Source: Comamonas endophytica
GTDB lineage: Bacteria; Pseudomonadota; Gammaproteobacteria; Burkholderiales; Burkholderiaceae_C
Assembly: GCF_023634805.2 (NCBI RefSeq)
Contig: NZ_CP106881.1
Span: 558,001-622,000, forward strand
DNA: 64,000 nt
Direction: 5' to 3'
In this document: one piece after another, positions 20,285 through 31,048 of the stretch
How positions within the stretch are numbered: the stretch's first letter is position 1
Layout: each line of letters starts with the position of its first letter
The notes under the pieces: model-generated
Database searches by the model: none
What the model was told of the DNA's origin: nothing
Seen by the model: only the letters and a program-made list of their open reading frames with translations
Translations under genes and position numbers: made by a program

Positions 20285-20335
20285 CTAGATCTGCCCGGGG
20301 GACATGCTTAGTAGGGCTAGCGACAGGTTTTGCAT
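20285..20335 (-). CDS. leuL: leu operon leader peptide, [16 protein letters not shown]
   Basis: A 16-residue open frame, too short for normal gene calling, ends 110 nt before leuA. It holds four leucine codons within five codons of each other (Leu4, 6, 8, 9), three of them CTA, which is very rare in neighbouring genes where CTG dominates. A terminator hairpin follows at 20222-20259. This is the architecture of ribosome-mediated attenuation: stalling at Leu codons should prevent the terminator. A TAAAGT hexamer at 20343-20348 lies 7 nt before the ATG, so the leader RNA may start nearly at the start codon. Confidence 0.85.
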   Translation of the reverse strand: MQNLSLALLSMSPGQI

Positions 20336-20411
20336 GAGGTTCACTTTAGCACAAGTTCCTTGGAGCGGGTGCTTGAATTTCCCCCCGGGTCTTCCCGGAG
20401 GAAGCAGCTTC

Positions 20412-21245
20412 TCACTTGTGGAGGCCGCGTTCCTCGGGCTCGTCTTTCGACGTGCTGATGACGCTGGTCTGCAGCCCCTTCGTCTTGCGCCAGGCATAGA
20501 CCGCATAGCCGCTGAAGCCATACAGCACGAACACGCCGAACAGCACCGTGGGCGCGTGGATGTTGATCACCGCGATGGCCAGCACGATCAGCACGATGGC
20601 GGCAAAGGGCACGCTGCGCTTCATGTGGATGTCCTTGAAGCTGTAGAAAGGCACGTTGGTGACCATGGTCAGGCCGGCATAGAGCGTCAGCGCGAACATG
20701 GCCCAGGTCAGCTGGGTCCAGGTGAGCCAGCCGTCGGCGCCGCGCAGCAGGCCGTAATCGCTGAGCAGCCAGATGAAGCCCGTGACCAGCGCCGCCGCGG
20801 CCGGCGACGGCAGGCCCTGGAAATAGCGCTTGTCGACCACGGCTGTGTTGACATTGAAACGCGCCAGGCGCAGCGCGGCGCAGGAGCAGTAGACAAAGGC
20901 CGCGATCCAGCCCCAGCGCCCCAGGCCCTTGAGCGCCCATTCATAGGCGATCAGCGCCGGCGCGACGCCGAACGACACCATGTCGGAGAGCGAATCCATC
21001 TGCTCGCCAAAAGCGCTTTGCGTGTTCGTCATGCGCGCCACGCGGCCGTCGAGGCTGTCGAGCACCATGGCGCTGAAGACGCCGATGGCCGCCAGGTCGA
21101 AGCGCCCGTTCATCGCCATGACGATGGCGTAGAAGCCGCCAAACAGCGCCGCCAGCGTGAACAGGTTGGGCAGGATATAGATGCCCTTGCGGCGCTTGCG
21201 CACCACCACGCCCGGGGTATCAATCAACTCGTCGCCGTCATGCAT
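20412..21245 (-). CDS. pssA: CDP-diacylglycerol--serine O-phosphatidyltransferase
   Basis: Makes phosphatidylserine, the precursor of phosphatidylethanolamine, in the inner membrane. The 277-residue product has the CDP-alcohol phosphotransferase motif as LDSLDGRVARMTNTQSAFGEQMDSLSDMV (D-G-x2-A-R-x8-G-x3-D-x3-D) and about seven to eight hydrophobic segments. The start is ATG 21245 (MHDGDELIDTPG), preceded by GGAGG at good spacing; an 11-codon extension to 21278 has no such site. It lies between ilvC and leuA on the same strand. Confidence 0.93.
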   Translation of the reverse strand: MHDGDELIDTPGVVVRKRRKGIYILPNLFTLAALFGGFYAIVMAMNGRFDLAAIGVFSAMVLDSLDGRVARMTNTQSAFGEQMDSLSDMVSFGVAPALIAYEWALKGLGRWGWIAAFVYCSCAALRLARFNVNTAVVDKRYFQGLPSPAAAALVTGFIWLLSDYGLLRGADGWLTWTQLTWAMFALTLYAGLTMVTNVPFYSFKDIHMKRSVPFAAIVLIVLAIAVINIHAPTVLFGVFVLYGFSGYAVYAWRKTKGLQTSVISTSKDEPEERGLHK

Positions 21246-21427
21246 GTAATAAACCTCCACCGCTGGGCCCGTGCGCACGGGCCGTTGAAACCGTCATATA
21301 TGAGAGGGAGCTCCGTCAGGGGCTCCGTGTGTGCTGCAGTGTACCCGGGTGTCCTGCGGGTACATGGATAAATATGGCTCCCACGGGCTGCAACTGGTGT
21401 AGGAGCCGTTCGTCCGTTCGCAGGAAC

Positions 21428-21450
21428 GAAAAAGCCACCTTGCGGTGGCT
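21428..21450 (-). terminator. Rho-independent terminator after ilvC
   Basis: Minus-strand AGCCACC-GCAA-GGTGGCT followed by TTTTTC, 38 nt after the ilvC stop. It separates the ilvBHC unit from pssA. Confidence 0.88.
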
Positions 21451-21487
21451 TCGCATGACGACGGCAGAGCCCGGGCCCTGCTTCGCA

Positions 21488-23048
<1,561 letters not shown>

Positions 23049-23125
23049 GGGATTCCTCTTTTCGCCGCCCTCCCCCGCGCACGGTAATGCGCGGGCTTGG
23101 CGGACAATAGATTCGTCTAAGGGGA

Positions 23126-23176
23126 GCTGCCGCAAGGGCAGCCGGAAGTATGCGACAGCAGGGCCCGGGGCCCTGC
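23126..23176 (-). promoter_or_regulatory. Two intercistronic hairpins between ilvB and ilvH
   Basis: A perfect 8-bp inverted repeat GCAGGGCC / GGCCCTGC (23158-23176) begins 3 nt after the ilvB stop, and a second stem GCTGCC / GGCAGC with a 5-nt loop lies at 23126-23142. Neither has a U-tract, so processing or 3'-end stabilisation is more likely than termination. Confidence 0.5.
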
Positions 23177-23179
23177 CGC

Positions 23180-24958
23180 TCAGAGGTCGTCGCTGCCGAG
23201 CAGCATCTCCGTGATGCCCTTGCCGGCCTGGACCATCGGGAACACGTTCTCGGTGGGATCGGTGCGGAAGTCGAGGAACACGGTCCGGTCCTTGAGGCGG
23301 CGCGCCTCGCGCAGTGCCGGCTCCACGTCCTCGGGGCGCTCGATCAGCAGGCCCACGTGGCCGTAGGCTTCGGCCAGCTTGACGAAGTTCGGCAAGGCGT
23401 CCATGTAGCTATGGCTGTAGCGGCCGGAATACTCGATCTCCTGCCACTGGCGCACCATGCCCAGGTAGCGGTTGTTGAGCGAGCAGATCTTGATCGGCGT
23501 GTTGTGCTGCAGGCAGGTCGACAGCTCCTGGATGTTCATCTGCACCGAGCCTTCGCCGGTGATGCAGAACACCTCGGCGTCGGGCCTGGCCAGCTTCACG
23601 CCCATGGCGTAGGGAATGCCCACGCCCATCGTGCCCAGGCCGCCGGAGTTGATCCAGCGGCGCGGCTTGTCGAAGCGGTAGTACTGCGCCGCCCACATCT
23701 GGTGCTGGCCCACGTCGGAGGTGATGTAGGTGTCGGAGTCGCGCGTCATGTTGAACAGCGTCTCGACCACGTACTGGGGCTTGATGACCTCGGGGTTGCT
23801 GTTGTCGTAGCGCAGGCAGTCGCGCCCGCGCCAGCCCTCGATGGTGTCCCACCAGGCGGCCAGCGCACCGGCATCGGGGCGTGCCGAAGTCTCGCGCAGC
23901 ATGGCGATCAGCTCGCCCAGGACGTCCTTGACGTCGCCCACGATCGGCACGTCGACGCGCACGCGCTTGGAGATCGACGAGGGGTCGATGTCGATGTGGA
24001 TGATCTTGCGCTCGACCGACAGGAAGTGCTTGGGGTTGCCGATGACGCGGTCGTCGAAGCGCGCGCCCACGGCCAGCAGCACGTCGCAGCTTTGCATCGC
24101 GTTGTTGGCCTCGATGGTGCCGTGCATGCCCAGCATGCCCAGGTACTTGCGCTCGCTGGCGGGATAGGCGCCCAGGCCCATCAGCGTGTGCGTGACGGGC
24201 ATGCCCAGCATGTCGACCAGCGTGCGCAGCTCGTTGCAGGCATTGCCCAGCAGCACGCCGCCGCCGGTGTAGATGTAGGGGCGCTTGGCGCTCAGCAGCA
24301 GCTGCAGCGCCTTGCGGATCTGGCCGCTGTGGCCCTTCTTGACCGGGTTGTAGGAGCGCATCTCCACGCCCTGCGGATAACCGGTCCAGGCGGCCTTCTT
24401 GAAGGACACGTCCTTCGGGATGTCCACCACCACCGGGCCAGGGCGGCCCGAGCGCGCGATGTGGAAGGCCTTCTTCATGGTGGCGGCGATGTCGCGCGCA
24501 TCCTTGACCAGGAAGTTGTGCTTGACGATGGGGCGCGTGATGCCCACGGTGTCGCATTCCTGGAAGGCGTCGGTGCCGATGGATGCGGTCGAGGTCTGGC
24601 CGCTGATCACGACCAGCGGAATGCTGTCGGTATAGGCCGTGGCAATGCCGGTGACGGCGTTCGTCAGGCCAGGGCCGGAGGTCACCAGGGCCACGCCGAC
24701 TTCGCCGGTGGCGCGCGCGAAGCCATCGGCGGCATGCACTGCGGCCTGTTCGTGGCGCACCAGCACGTGCTGGATGGATTCCTGCCGGTAAAGCGCGTCG
24801 TAAATATACAACACAGCGCCGCCCGGATAACCCCACAGATGCTGCACGCCTTCGGCCTGGAGCGATTTGACGAGGATCTCGGCGCCCATGAGCTCGGGAG
24901 GACGCGCGGAAGACGCTGCTGCGGCAGCGGAAGAAAGCTCTGCCCTGGAAATTTCCAT
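23180..24958 (-). CDS. ilvB: Acetolactate synthase large (catalytic) subunit
   Basis: ThDP-, FAD- and Mg-dependent condensation of pyruvate with pyruvate or 2-ketobutyrate. The 592-residue product has the catalytic glutamate in VRHEQAAVHAADG, the GPGLTNAVTGIATAY loop, RFDDRVIGNP, and the ThDP motif TGEGSVQMNIQEL...NN. It carries an Ala/Ser-rich N-terminal extension (residues about 8-20) before ELMGAEILVKSL. The start is ATG 24958 with AAAGG upstream; a TTG two codons earlier is the alternative. It is divergent from the ECF sigma gene across a 303-bp spacer. No branched-chain leader peptide was found upstream. Confidence 0.96.
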   Translation of the reverse strand: MEISRAELSSAAAAASSARPPELMGAEILVKSLQAEGVQHLWGYPGGAVLYIYDALYRQESIQHVLVRHEQAAVHAADGFARATGEVGVALVTSGPGLTNAVTGIATAYTDSIPLVVISGQTSTASIGTDAFQECDTVGITRPIVKHNFLVKDARDIAATMKKAFHIARSGRPGPVVVDIPKDVSFKKAAWTGYPQGVEMRSYNPVKKGHSGQIRKALQLLLSAKRPYIYTGGGVLLGNACNELRTLVDMLGMPVTHTLMGLGAYPASERKYLGMLGMHGTIEANNAMQSCDVLLAVGARFDDRVIGNPKHFLSVERKIIHIDIDPSSISKRVRVDVPIVGDVKDVLGELIAMLRETSARPDAGALAAWWDTIEGWRGRDCLRYDNSNPEVIKPQYVVETLFNMTRDSDTYITSDVGQHQMWAAQYYRFDKPRRWINSGGLGTMGVGIPYAMGVKLARPDAEVFCITGEGSVQMNIQELSTCLQHNTPIKICSLNNRYLGMVRQWQEIEYSGRYSHSYMDALPNFVKLAEAYGHVGLLIERPEDVEPALREARRLKDRTVFLDFRTDPTENVFPMVQAGKGITEMLLGSDDL

Positions 24959-25108
24959 GATCAACCTTTGTGAATTTCTCTAACGAAAAACCTTGGGTGC
25001 CCCTGGCCTGTGCCCTTGTGGGGCCGGTTTGGGACTTGAGGCCATGGTCATGGGCGAAATGTGTGGACGCCGGACCGAGACCCGTTTGCTTTTTTGATGT
25101 GCGCCCGG

Positions 25109-25173
25109 ATTATCGCACTGCAGCAAAAGCTTGGGGGCCGCAGTGCGGCAAAATTATCCTGCGGTGCGATAAT
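25109..25173. promoter_or_regulatory. Inverted repeat with two outward GATAAT hexamers (ilvB / ECF sigma spacer)
   Basis: In the gene-free 24959-25261 spacer, arms ATTATCGCACTGCAG (25109-25123) and CTGCGGTGCGATAAT (25159-25173) match at 14 of 15 positions when inverted. Each arm ends in GATAAT pointing outward, one towards ilvB and one towards the sigma gene, so the repeat may hold two divergent -10 elements or an operator shared by both. A smaller GCCGCA...TGCGGC stem lies inside. Confidence 0.55.
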
Positions 25174-25261
25174 TCGCCCCGAGCCCAGGCTGGCGGGGAC
25201 CCGGAACCGGGCGCGCCGCAGCCGCCCTTCTTCCCGTTTTCGTCGCGCCAGGCTGACCTCT

Positions 25262-25831
25262 TTGGCAACCGAACAAGAACTATCGCAATTTCTCAAGGAT
25301 GTGGAAAAACGCGCTTTCAAGCGCGCGCTCTACCATGTCCGCGACGAGGAGGCGGCGCTCGACATCGTGCAAGACAGTATGCTCAAGCTGTCGCACCATT
25401 ACGGGGACAAGCCGCGCGCCGAGCTGCCGATGCTGTTCCAGCGCATCCTGTCGAACTGCACGCTGGACTGGTTCAGGCGGCAGAAGACACGCAATGCGGT
25501 GTTCACGCGGATGAGCGATTTCGAGCCCGAAGGGGACGACGGCATGGACTTTGATCTGCTGGAGTCCTATGCTGGCGACGCAAACGAGGAAACCGTGCAG
25601 AGCGCCGAGGAACAAACGCAGCGCGCACAGACTCTACAGAGCATAGAAAAAGAGGTACAGGAGCTGCCACCACGTCAACGGGAAGCATTCCTGATGCGTT
25701 ATTGGGAGGAAATGGATGTCGCAGAGACGGCAGCCGCCATGGGTTGTTCGGAAGGCAGTGTCAAGACGCACTGCTTTCGTGCCATTCAGACCCTCAGCAA
25801 GGCACTGAAGGCCAAAGGAATCCAGTTATGA
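25262..25831 (+). CDS. ECF-type RNA polymerase sigma factor
   Basis: A 189-residue sigma-70-family factor. Region 2 covers about residues 12-70 (EKRAFKRALYHVRDEEAALD, then IVQDSMLKL and WFRRQKTRN), and region 4 lies near the C-terminus (LPPRQREAFLMRYWEEMDV and an HTH with GCSEGSVKTHCFRAIQTL). The start is taken as TTG 25262 (LATEQELSQF), where homology begins; the 67-codon Arg-rich extension upstream is probably non-coding. The stop overlaps the next gene (ATGA). No recognisable zinc anti-sigma gene is adjacent; the coupled DUF3619 membrane protein is the positional candidate. Confidence 0.88.
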   Translation: MATEQELSQFLKDVEKRAFKRALYHVRDEEAALDIVQDSMLKLSHHYGDKPRAELPMLFQRILSNCTLDWFRRQKTRNAVFTRMSDFEPEGDDGMDFDLLESYAGDANEETVQSAEEQTQRAQTLQSIEKEVQELPPRQREAFLMRYWEEMDVAETAAAMGCSEGSVKTHCFRAIQTLSKALKAKGIQL

Positions 25832-26277
25832 ACATTGCAGCATCACCTTCGCTCGAGCAGGCCGCCGACCGCTTTGCGCGCCGCGTCACTGCGCGTCTGA
25901 GCCAAAACAACGAATTGCTCGCGTACGACATCAGCGAGCGGCTGCGCGCCGGGCGCGAACGCGCGCTGTCCGAGCGCCGCCGCGAGGTGCAGGTGCACCA
26001 GCGCGCGCCCGCCGTTGCGGTGCAGCACCAGGGCGGCGTGGCCACCCTGGGCGGGCCCGGCCGGCAAAGCTGGTGGCGCAGCGCACTGACGGCGGCGCCG
26101 CTGGCCGGGCTGGCCATCAGCCTGGCAGTGTTCATCACCTCGCAGACCGATCTGGGCATGCACGAGGTGGCCGAAGTCGACGCCGCCCTGCTCACTGACG
26201 ACCTGCCGCCCTCGGCCTACGCCGACCCCGGCTTCGTGCAGTTCATCCAGACAGCGCCTTCGGGATCCACGCTCTGA
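25828..26277 (+). CDS. DUF3619-family single-span membrane protein
   Basis: 149 residues: an N-terminal, Arg/Glu-rich soluble part of about 85 residues, one membrane segment (ALTAAPLAGLAISLAVFITS, about residues 90-110), and a short acidic C-terminal tail. It is translationally coupled to the ECF sigma gene (ATGA). Family function is unknown. The topology, with a cytoplasmic helical domain followed by one span, resembles anti-sigma factors, and its position right after a sigma gene supports that as a hypothesis only. Confidence 0.8.
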   Translation: MNIAASPSLEQAADRFARRVTARLSQNNELLAYDISERLRAGRERALSERRREVQVHQRAPAVAVQHQGGVATLGGPGRQSWWRSALTAAPLAGLAISLAVFITSQTDLGMHEVAEVDAALLTDDLPPSAYADPGFVQFIQTAPSGSTL

Positions 26278-26304
26278 TTCCCTTGCCCGAGATATTGCGG
26301 TTGC

Positions 26305-27177
26305 ATGCCCCCTGTCCAGCGCACTGAATCGAGCAGCCCCGTCGGCGTTGCGCTGGCCTCGGCGATACTGCTGGCGCTGGCGCTGCTGGCCGGCTGGATC
26401 GTGCCGCTGGTGCGCCAGGCCCCCAGCGCGCTGCCGATGCCTGCGGTGGCGCAGGCACCTGCGCCCGGCTCCGATGCGCCGCGCAATGGCCTGTCGCAGC
26501 GCCGCCTGCTGGCCTCGGGCCCGAACTGGGGCGAGCTCAGCGCCGCGCAGCAGCGCGTGCTGCAACCGCTGGAGAAGCGCTGGTCCTTCATGGGCGAGGT
26601 GCAAAAGAACCGCTGGATGGTGCTGGCCGACAGCTTCGACACCCTGCCTGCGACCGAGCAGCTCAAGCTGCGCGACCGCATGGTGTCCTGGGCCAGCCTG
26701 AGCGCACAGCAGCGCAGCCAGGCGCGCCTCAATTACGCCATCACGAACCGCATGGCGCCCAAGGACAAATGGGCGCAGTGGGAGGCCTACCAGGCGCTGA
26801 CCGAAGAAGAAAAGCGCGCGCTGGCGGCCAAGGCCGCGGCCGCGCGGCCCGTCGGCGCCGCCCCCGCGCTGCGCCCGGTGCCGGCCAAGAAGCTGGCGCG
26901 CGTGCCCGCGGCGACGGCCGGCGGCGGCAACGTCGCCAACCTGCCGAAGATTCCGCGTCCGGCGCCGCAGCCCACCCACCACATCGCGGCGCCGGCCCCG
27001 GTGCCCCCGCCGCCGCCTGCGGTCGTCGTCGAGACCCGGCCGGTGCCCATGCCCAACGTCGTGGAGACGGCGCCGGTGAACCTTTCGACCGCCACGGCGC
27101 TGCCCCTGCCGCCGCTGGCGCCGCTGGGTGGCGAGGTCCCGGCTGCGCCAGCGGCCTCCGAACCGCTGGCACCGTGA
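26305..27177 (+). CDS. DUF3106-family protein with N-terminal membrane anchor
   Basis: 290 residues. One hydrophobic span near residues 14-35, then the DUF3106 core (about residues 72-150) with repeated aromatic helices: PNWGELSAAQQRVLQPLEKRW, MVLADSFDTLPATEQ and WASLSAQQRSQARLNY. The rest is a long Pro/Ala-rich tail (residues about 175-290). Function unknown; Trp/Arg-spaced helices suggest a protein-interaction role outside the inner membrane. It overlaps the RDD gene (GTGA), placing it in the sigma operon. Confidence 0.8.
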   Translation: MPPVQRTESSSPVGVALASAILLALALLAGWIVPLVRQAPSALPMPAVAQAPAPGSDAPRNGLSQRRLLASGPNWGELSAAQQRVLQPLEKRWSFMGEVQKNRWMVLADSFDTLPATEQLKLRDRMVSWASLSAQQRSQARLNYAITNRMAPKDKWAQWEAYQALTEEEKRALAAKAAAARPVGAAPALRPVPAKKLARVPAATAGGGNVANLPKIPRPAPQPTHHIAAPAPVPPPPPAVVVETRPVPMPNVVETAPVNLSTATALPLPPLAPLGGEVPAAPAASEPLAP

Positions 27178-27710
27178 CGCAGCCCCTGCCGCCCACCCCC
27201 AGCCTGCGCCGGCGCATGGCCTGCTGGCTCTATGAAGGGTTGCTGCTGTTCGGCGTGGTGTTCATTGCCGGCTATCTTTTCGGCACGCTGAGCCAGACGC
27301 GCCATGCCCTGGACAACCGTCATCTGCTGCAAGCCTTCGTGTTTGTCGTGTTCGGCATCTATTTCACCTGGCTCTGGTCCAAAGGCCAGACGCTGGCCAT
27401 GAAGACCTGGCATATCCGCGTCACCGACCGGGCCGGCCGGCCGCTGACCCAGGGGCGGGCGCTGCTGCGCTATCTGCTGAGCTGGCTCTGGTTCCTGCCG
27501 CCGCTGACGGTGATCGGCCCCTTCCATCTGCCCGCCGGCGAGACCGCGGTGCTGATGCTGGGCTGGATCGCGGTCTGGGCGCTGCTCAGCCGCCTGCACC
27601 CACAGCGCCAGTTCCTGCACGATGCGCTGGCCGGCACACGGCTGGTGCACGATGCGCCTGGCGAAGCCCGCGCGCGCCTCAAGCAGCGCAAGGCCGATGG
27701 CCTGGCCTGA
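27174..27710 (+). CDS. RDD-family membrane protein
   Basis: 178 residues with the RDD pattern: RRRMACWLYEGLLLFGVVFI in the first span, a second span ending WLWSKGQTLAMKTWHIRV, a third and fourth span, and QRQFLHDALAGTRLV near the C-terminus. The classical Arg-Asp-Asp of the first span is not retained exactly here (Tyr-Glu replaces Asp). The GTG start overlaps the DUF3106 stop. RDD proteins are membrane proteins of mostly unknown role, some linked to ion or osmotic adaptation. Confidence 0.85.
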   Translation: MTQPLPPTPSLRRRMACWLYEGLLLFGVVFIAGYLFGTLSQTRHALDNRHLLQAFVFVVFGIYFTWLWSKGQTLAMKTWHIRVTDRAGRPLTQGRALLRYLLSWLWFLPPLTVIGPFHLPAGETAVLMLGWIAVWALLSRLHPQRQFLHDALAGTRLVHDAPGEARARLKQRKADGLA

Positions 27711-27726
27711 GCCGGACTGCAGACGC

Positions 27727-28110
27727 ATGCAGCTGGAAAGCAACCCGCAGAAAAGCCGCAGCGGCCTGCAGCGCATCTGGCATGCGGGCGGCTATTCGCT
27801 GCAGGGGCTGCGCGCGGCCTGGGGCGAGAAGGCCTTTCGCACCGAGGCCGTGTGCGCAATCTGCCTGCTGCCGCTGGCGCCCTGGCTTGCGCGCAGCTGG
27901 AGTGAGGGCATACTGCTGGTGGGCTCGGTGGTGCTGGTGCTGATCGTCGAGTTGCTCAACAGCGCCATCGAAGCCGCCATCGACCGCATCGGCCCCGAAT
28001 GGCATGCGCTGTCCAAGCGCGCCAAGGACATGGGCAGCGCGGCGGTGCTGCTGGCGCTGCTGCTGTGCGCGGGCACCTGGCTGTCCGCCCTTTACCTAAG
28101 ATTCCTATGA
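27727..28110 (+). CDS. dgkA: Diacylglycerol kinase (prokaryotic type)
   Basis: A 127-residue integral membrane kinase that rephosphorylates diacylglycerol to phosphatidic acid, recycling lipid released by membrane-derived oligosaccharide or LPS modification. It has the three-span layout, with AWGEKAFRTEAVC before the first span and the signature VELLNSAIEAAIDRIG containing the metal glutamates. The start is ATG 27727. Its stop overlaps the next ATG, so it belongs to the same run of genes as the ECF sigma factor. Confidence 0.93.
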   Translation: MQLESNPQKSRSGLQRIWHAGGYSLQGLRAAWGEKAFRTEAVCAICLLPLAPWLARSWSEGILLVGSVVLVLIVELLNSAIEAAIDRIGPEWHALSKRAKDMGSAAVLLALLLCAGTWLSALYLRFL

Positions 28111-28709
28111 CGAAACCTTCGACACCCGCTTTCTCCCTCTGCGTCTATTGCGGCTCGCGTCCCGGCGTGGATCCGCGGTTCGCCGAAGTCGCCACCCAGG
28201 TCGGCACCTGGATCGGCGAACATGGCGGGCAGCTGGTCTATGGCGGCGGCCGCTCCGGCCTGATGGGCACGGTAGCCGAGGCCACGCGCCGCGCGGGCGG
28301 CCGCGTGGTCGGCGTCATTCCCCAGGCATTGGTCGACAAGGAGCATGCCAACCGGGCCTGCGACGAACTGTACATCGTGCAGACCATGCACGAGCGCAAG
28401 GCCATGATGGCCGAGCGCGCCGATGCCTTCCTGGCGCTGCCCGGCGGCATCGGCACCTTCGAGGAACTGTTCGAGGTCTGGACCTGGCGCCAGCTGGGCT
28501 ACCACGACAAGCCGATCGGCGTGCTCAACGCCGCGGGCTATTACGACAATCTGCTCACTTTCCTGGCCTCCAGCGTGCAGAGCGGGCTGATGGGGGAGTG
28601 GCAGATGGGACTGATCGAGACGCAGACGGATGCCGAGGTGCTGCTGCCGAATCTGGTCGAGGCGGCGGGGACTGCGCGGGAAACCAGAGCGCTGCGGGCG
28701 GTGATTTGA
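28107..28709 (+). CDS. LOG-family (TIGR00730) nucleotide 5'-monophosphate phosphoribohydrolase
   Basis: 200 residues of the LOG ('lonely guy') family, which release the base from nucleoside 5'-monophosphates; plant and some bacterial members activate cytokinins. Signatures seen are VYCGSRPG, GGQLVYGGGRSGLMGTVAEA, the HERKAMMAERADAFLALPGG stretch and the PGGIGTFEE phosphate-binding motif. In a free-living proteobacterium a housekeeping nucleotide-salvage role is as likely as hormone production. Last gene of the sigma-factor run. Confidence 0.9.
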   Translation: MTKPSTPAFSLCVYCGSRPGVDPRFAEVATQVGTWIGEHGGQLVYGGGRSGLMGTVAEATRRAGGRVVGVIPQALVDKEHANRACDELYIVQTMHERKAMMAERADAFLALPGGIGTFEELFEVWTWRQLGYHDKPIGVLNAAGYYDNLLTFLASSVQSGLMGEWQMGLIETQTDAEVLLPNLVEAAGTARETRALRAVI

Positions 28710-28753
28710 GCATTTAGGCCTGTCTCACCACGCGGAGCACGCCCCAAAGCGCC

Positions 28754-28864
28754 CTTCGACAAGCTCAGGGCGAACGGTATTTGGGGAGTTGAATTCAGGG
28801 GAGGTGAACCGTTCGTCCTGAGCCTGCCTCGGCGGCCCCGTCGAACGATGGACGTCCTGCGCTC
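28754..28864. repeat. Inverted pair of REP-like sequences (REPIN-like)
   Basis: CTTCGACAAGCTCAGGGCGAACGG (28754-28777, shown here as two joined blocks CTTCGACAAGCTC and AGGGCGAACGG) faces CCGTTCGTCCTGAGCCTG (28809-28826) across a 31-nt spacer. The right copy matches 10391-10432 but has about 14 extra bases (CCTCGGCGGCCCC region) inserted before GTCGAA. It lies between convergent LOG gene and glnB. No transposase is in the window. Confidence 0.7.
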
Positions 28865-28945
28865 GGGATACCGTGACGCATGCCTGGCATGGTGCAGGTT
28901 CATAAGGCTACAACCCACCGATCCTGCAAACCTCAAGTCCAGGAT

Positions 28946-30977
<2,032 letters not shown>

Positions 30978-31048
30978 GGATAGAAATCTGGCCGGCAAGG
31001 CCCATTGCAAAAGCGCTGGCCCGCGGGCCCGGGACAAGGGGAGCAGGC

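Noticed and set aside
24959-25080. Possible branched-chain leader peptide before ilvB
   Set aside because: The only small frame upstream (starting MTMASSPKPAPQG) has no cluster of Ile, Val or Leu codons and no following terminator was found.
25061-25261. N-terminal extension of the ECF sigma factor by 67 codons
   Set aside because: Arg/Pro-rich, covers the inverted repeat and GATAAT element, and sigma homology begins only after 25262.
26880-27177. Possible frameshift or degraded end in the DUF3106 gene because of its Pro/Ala-rich tail
   Set aside because: The frame is continuous to a stop that overlaps the RDD start, and such tails are common in GC-rich envelope proteins.
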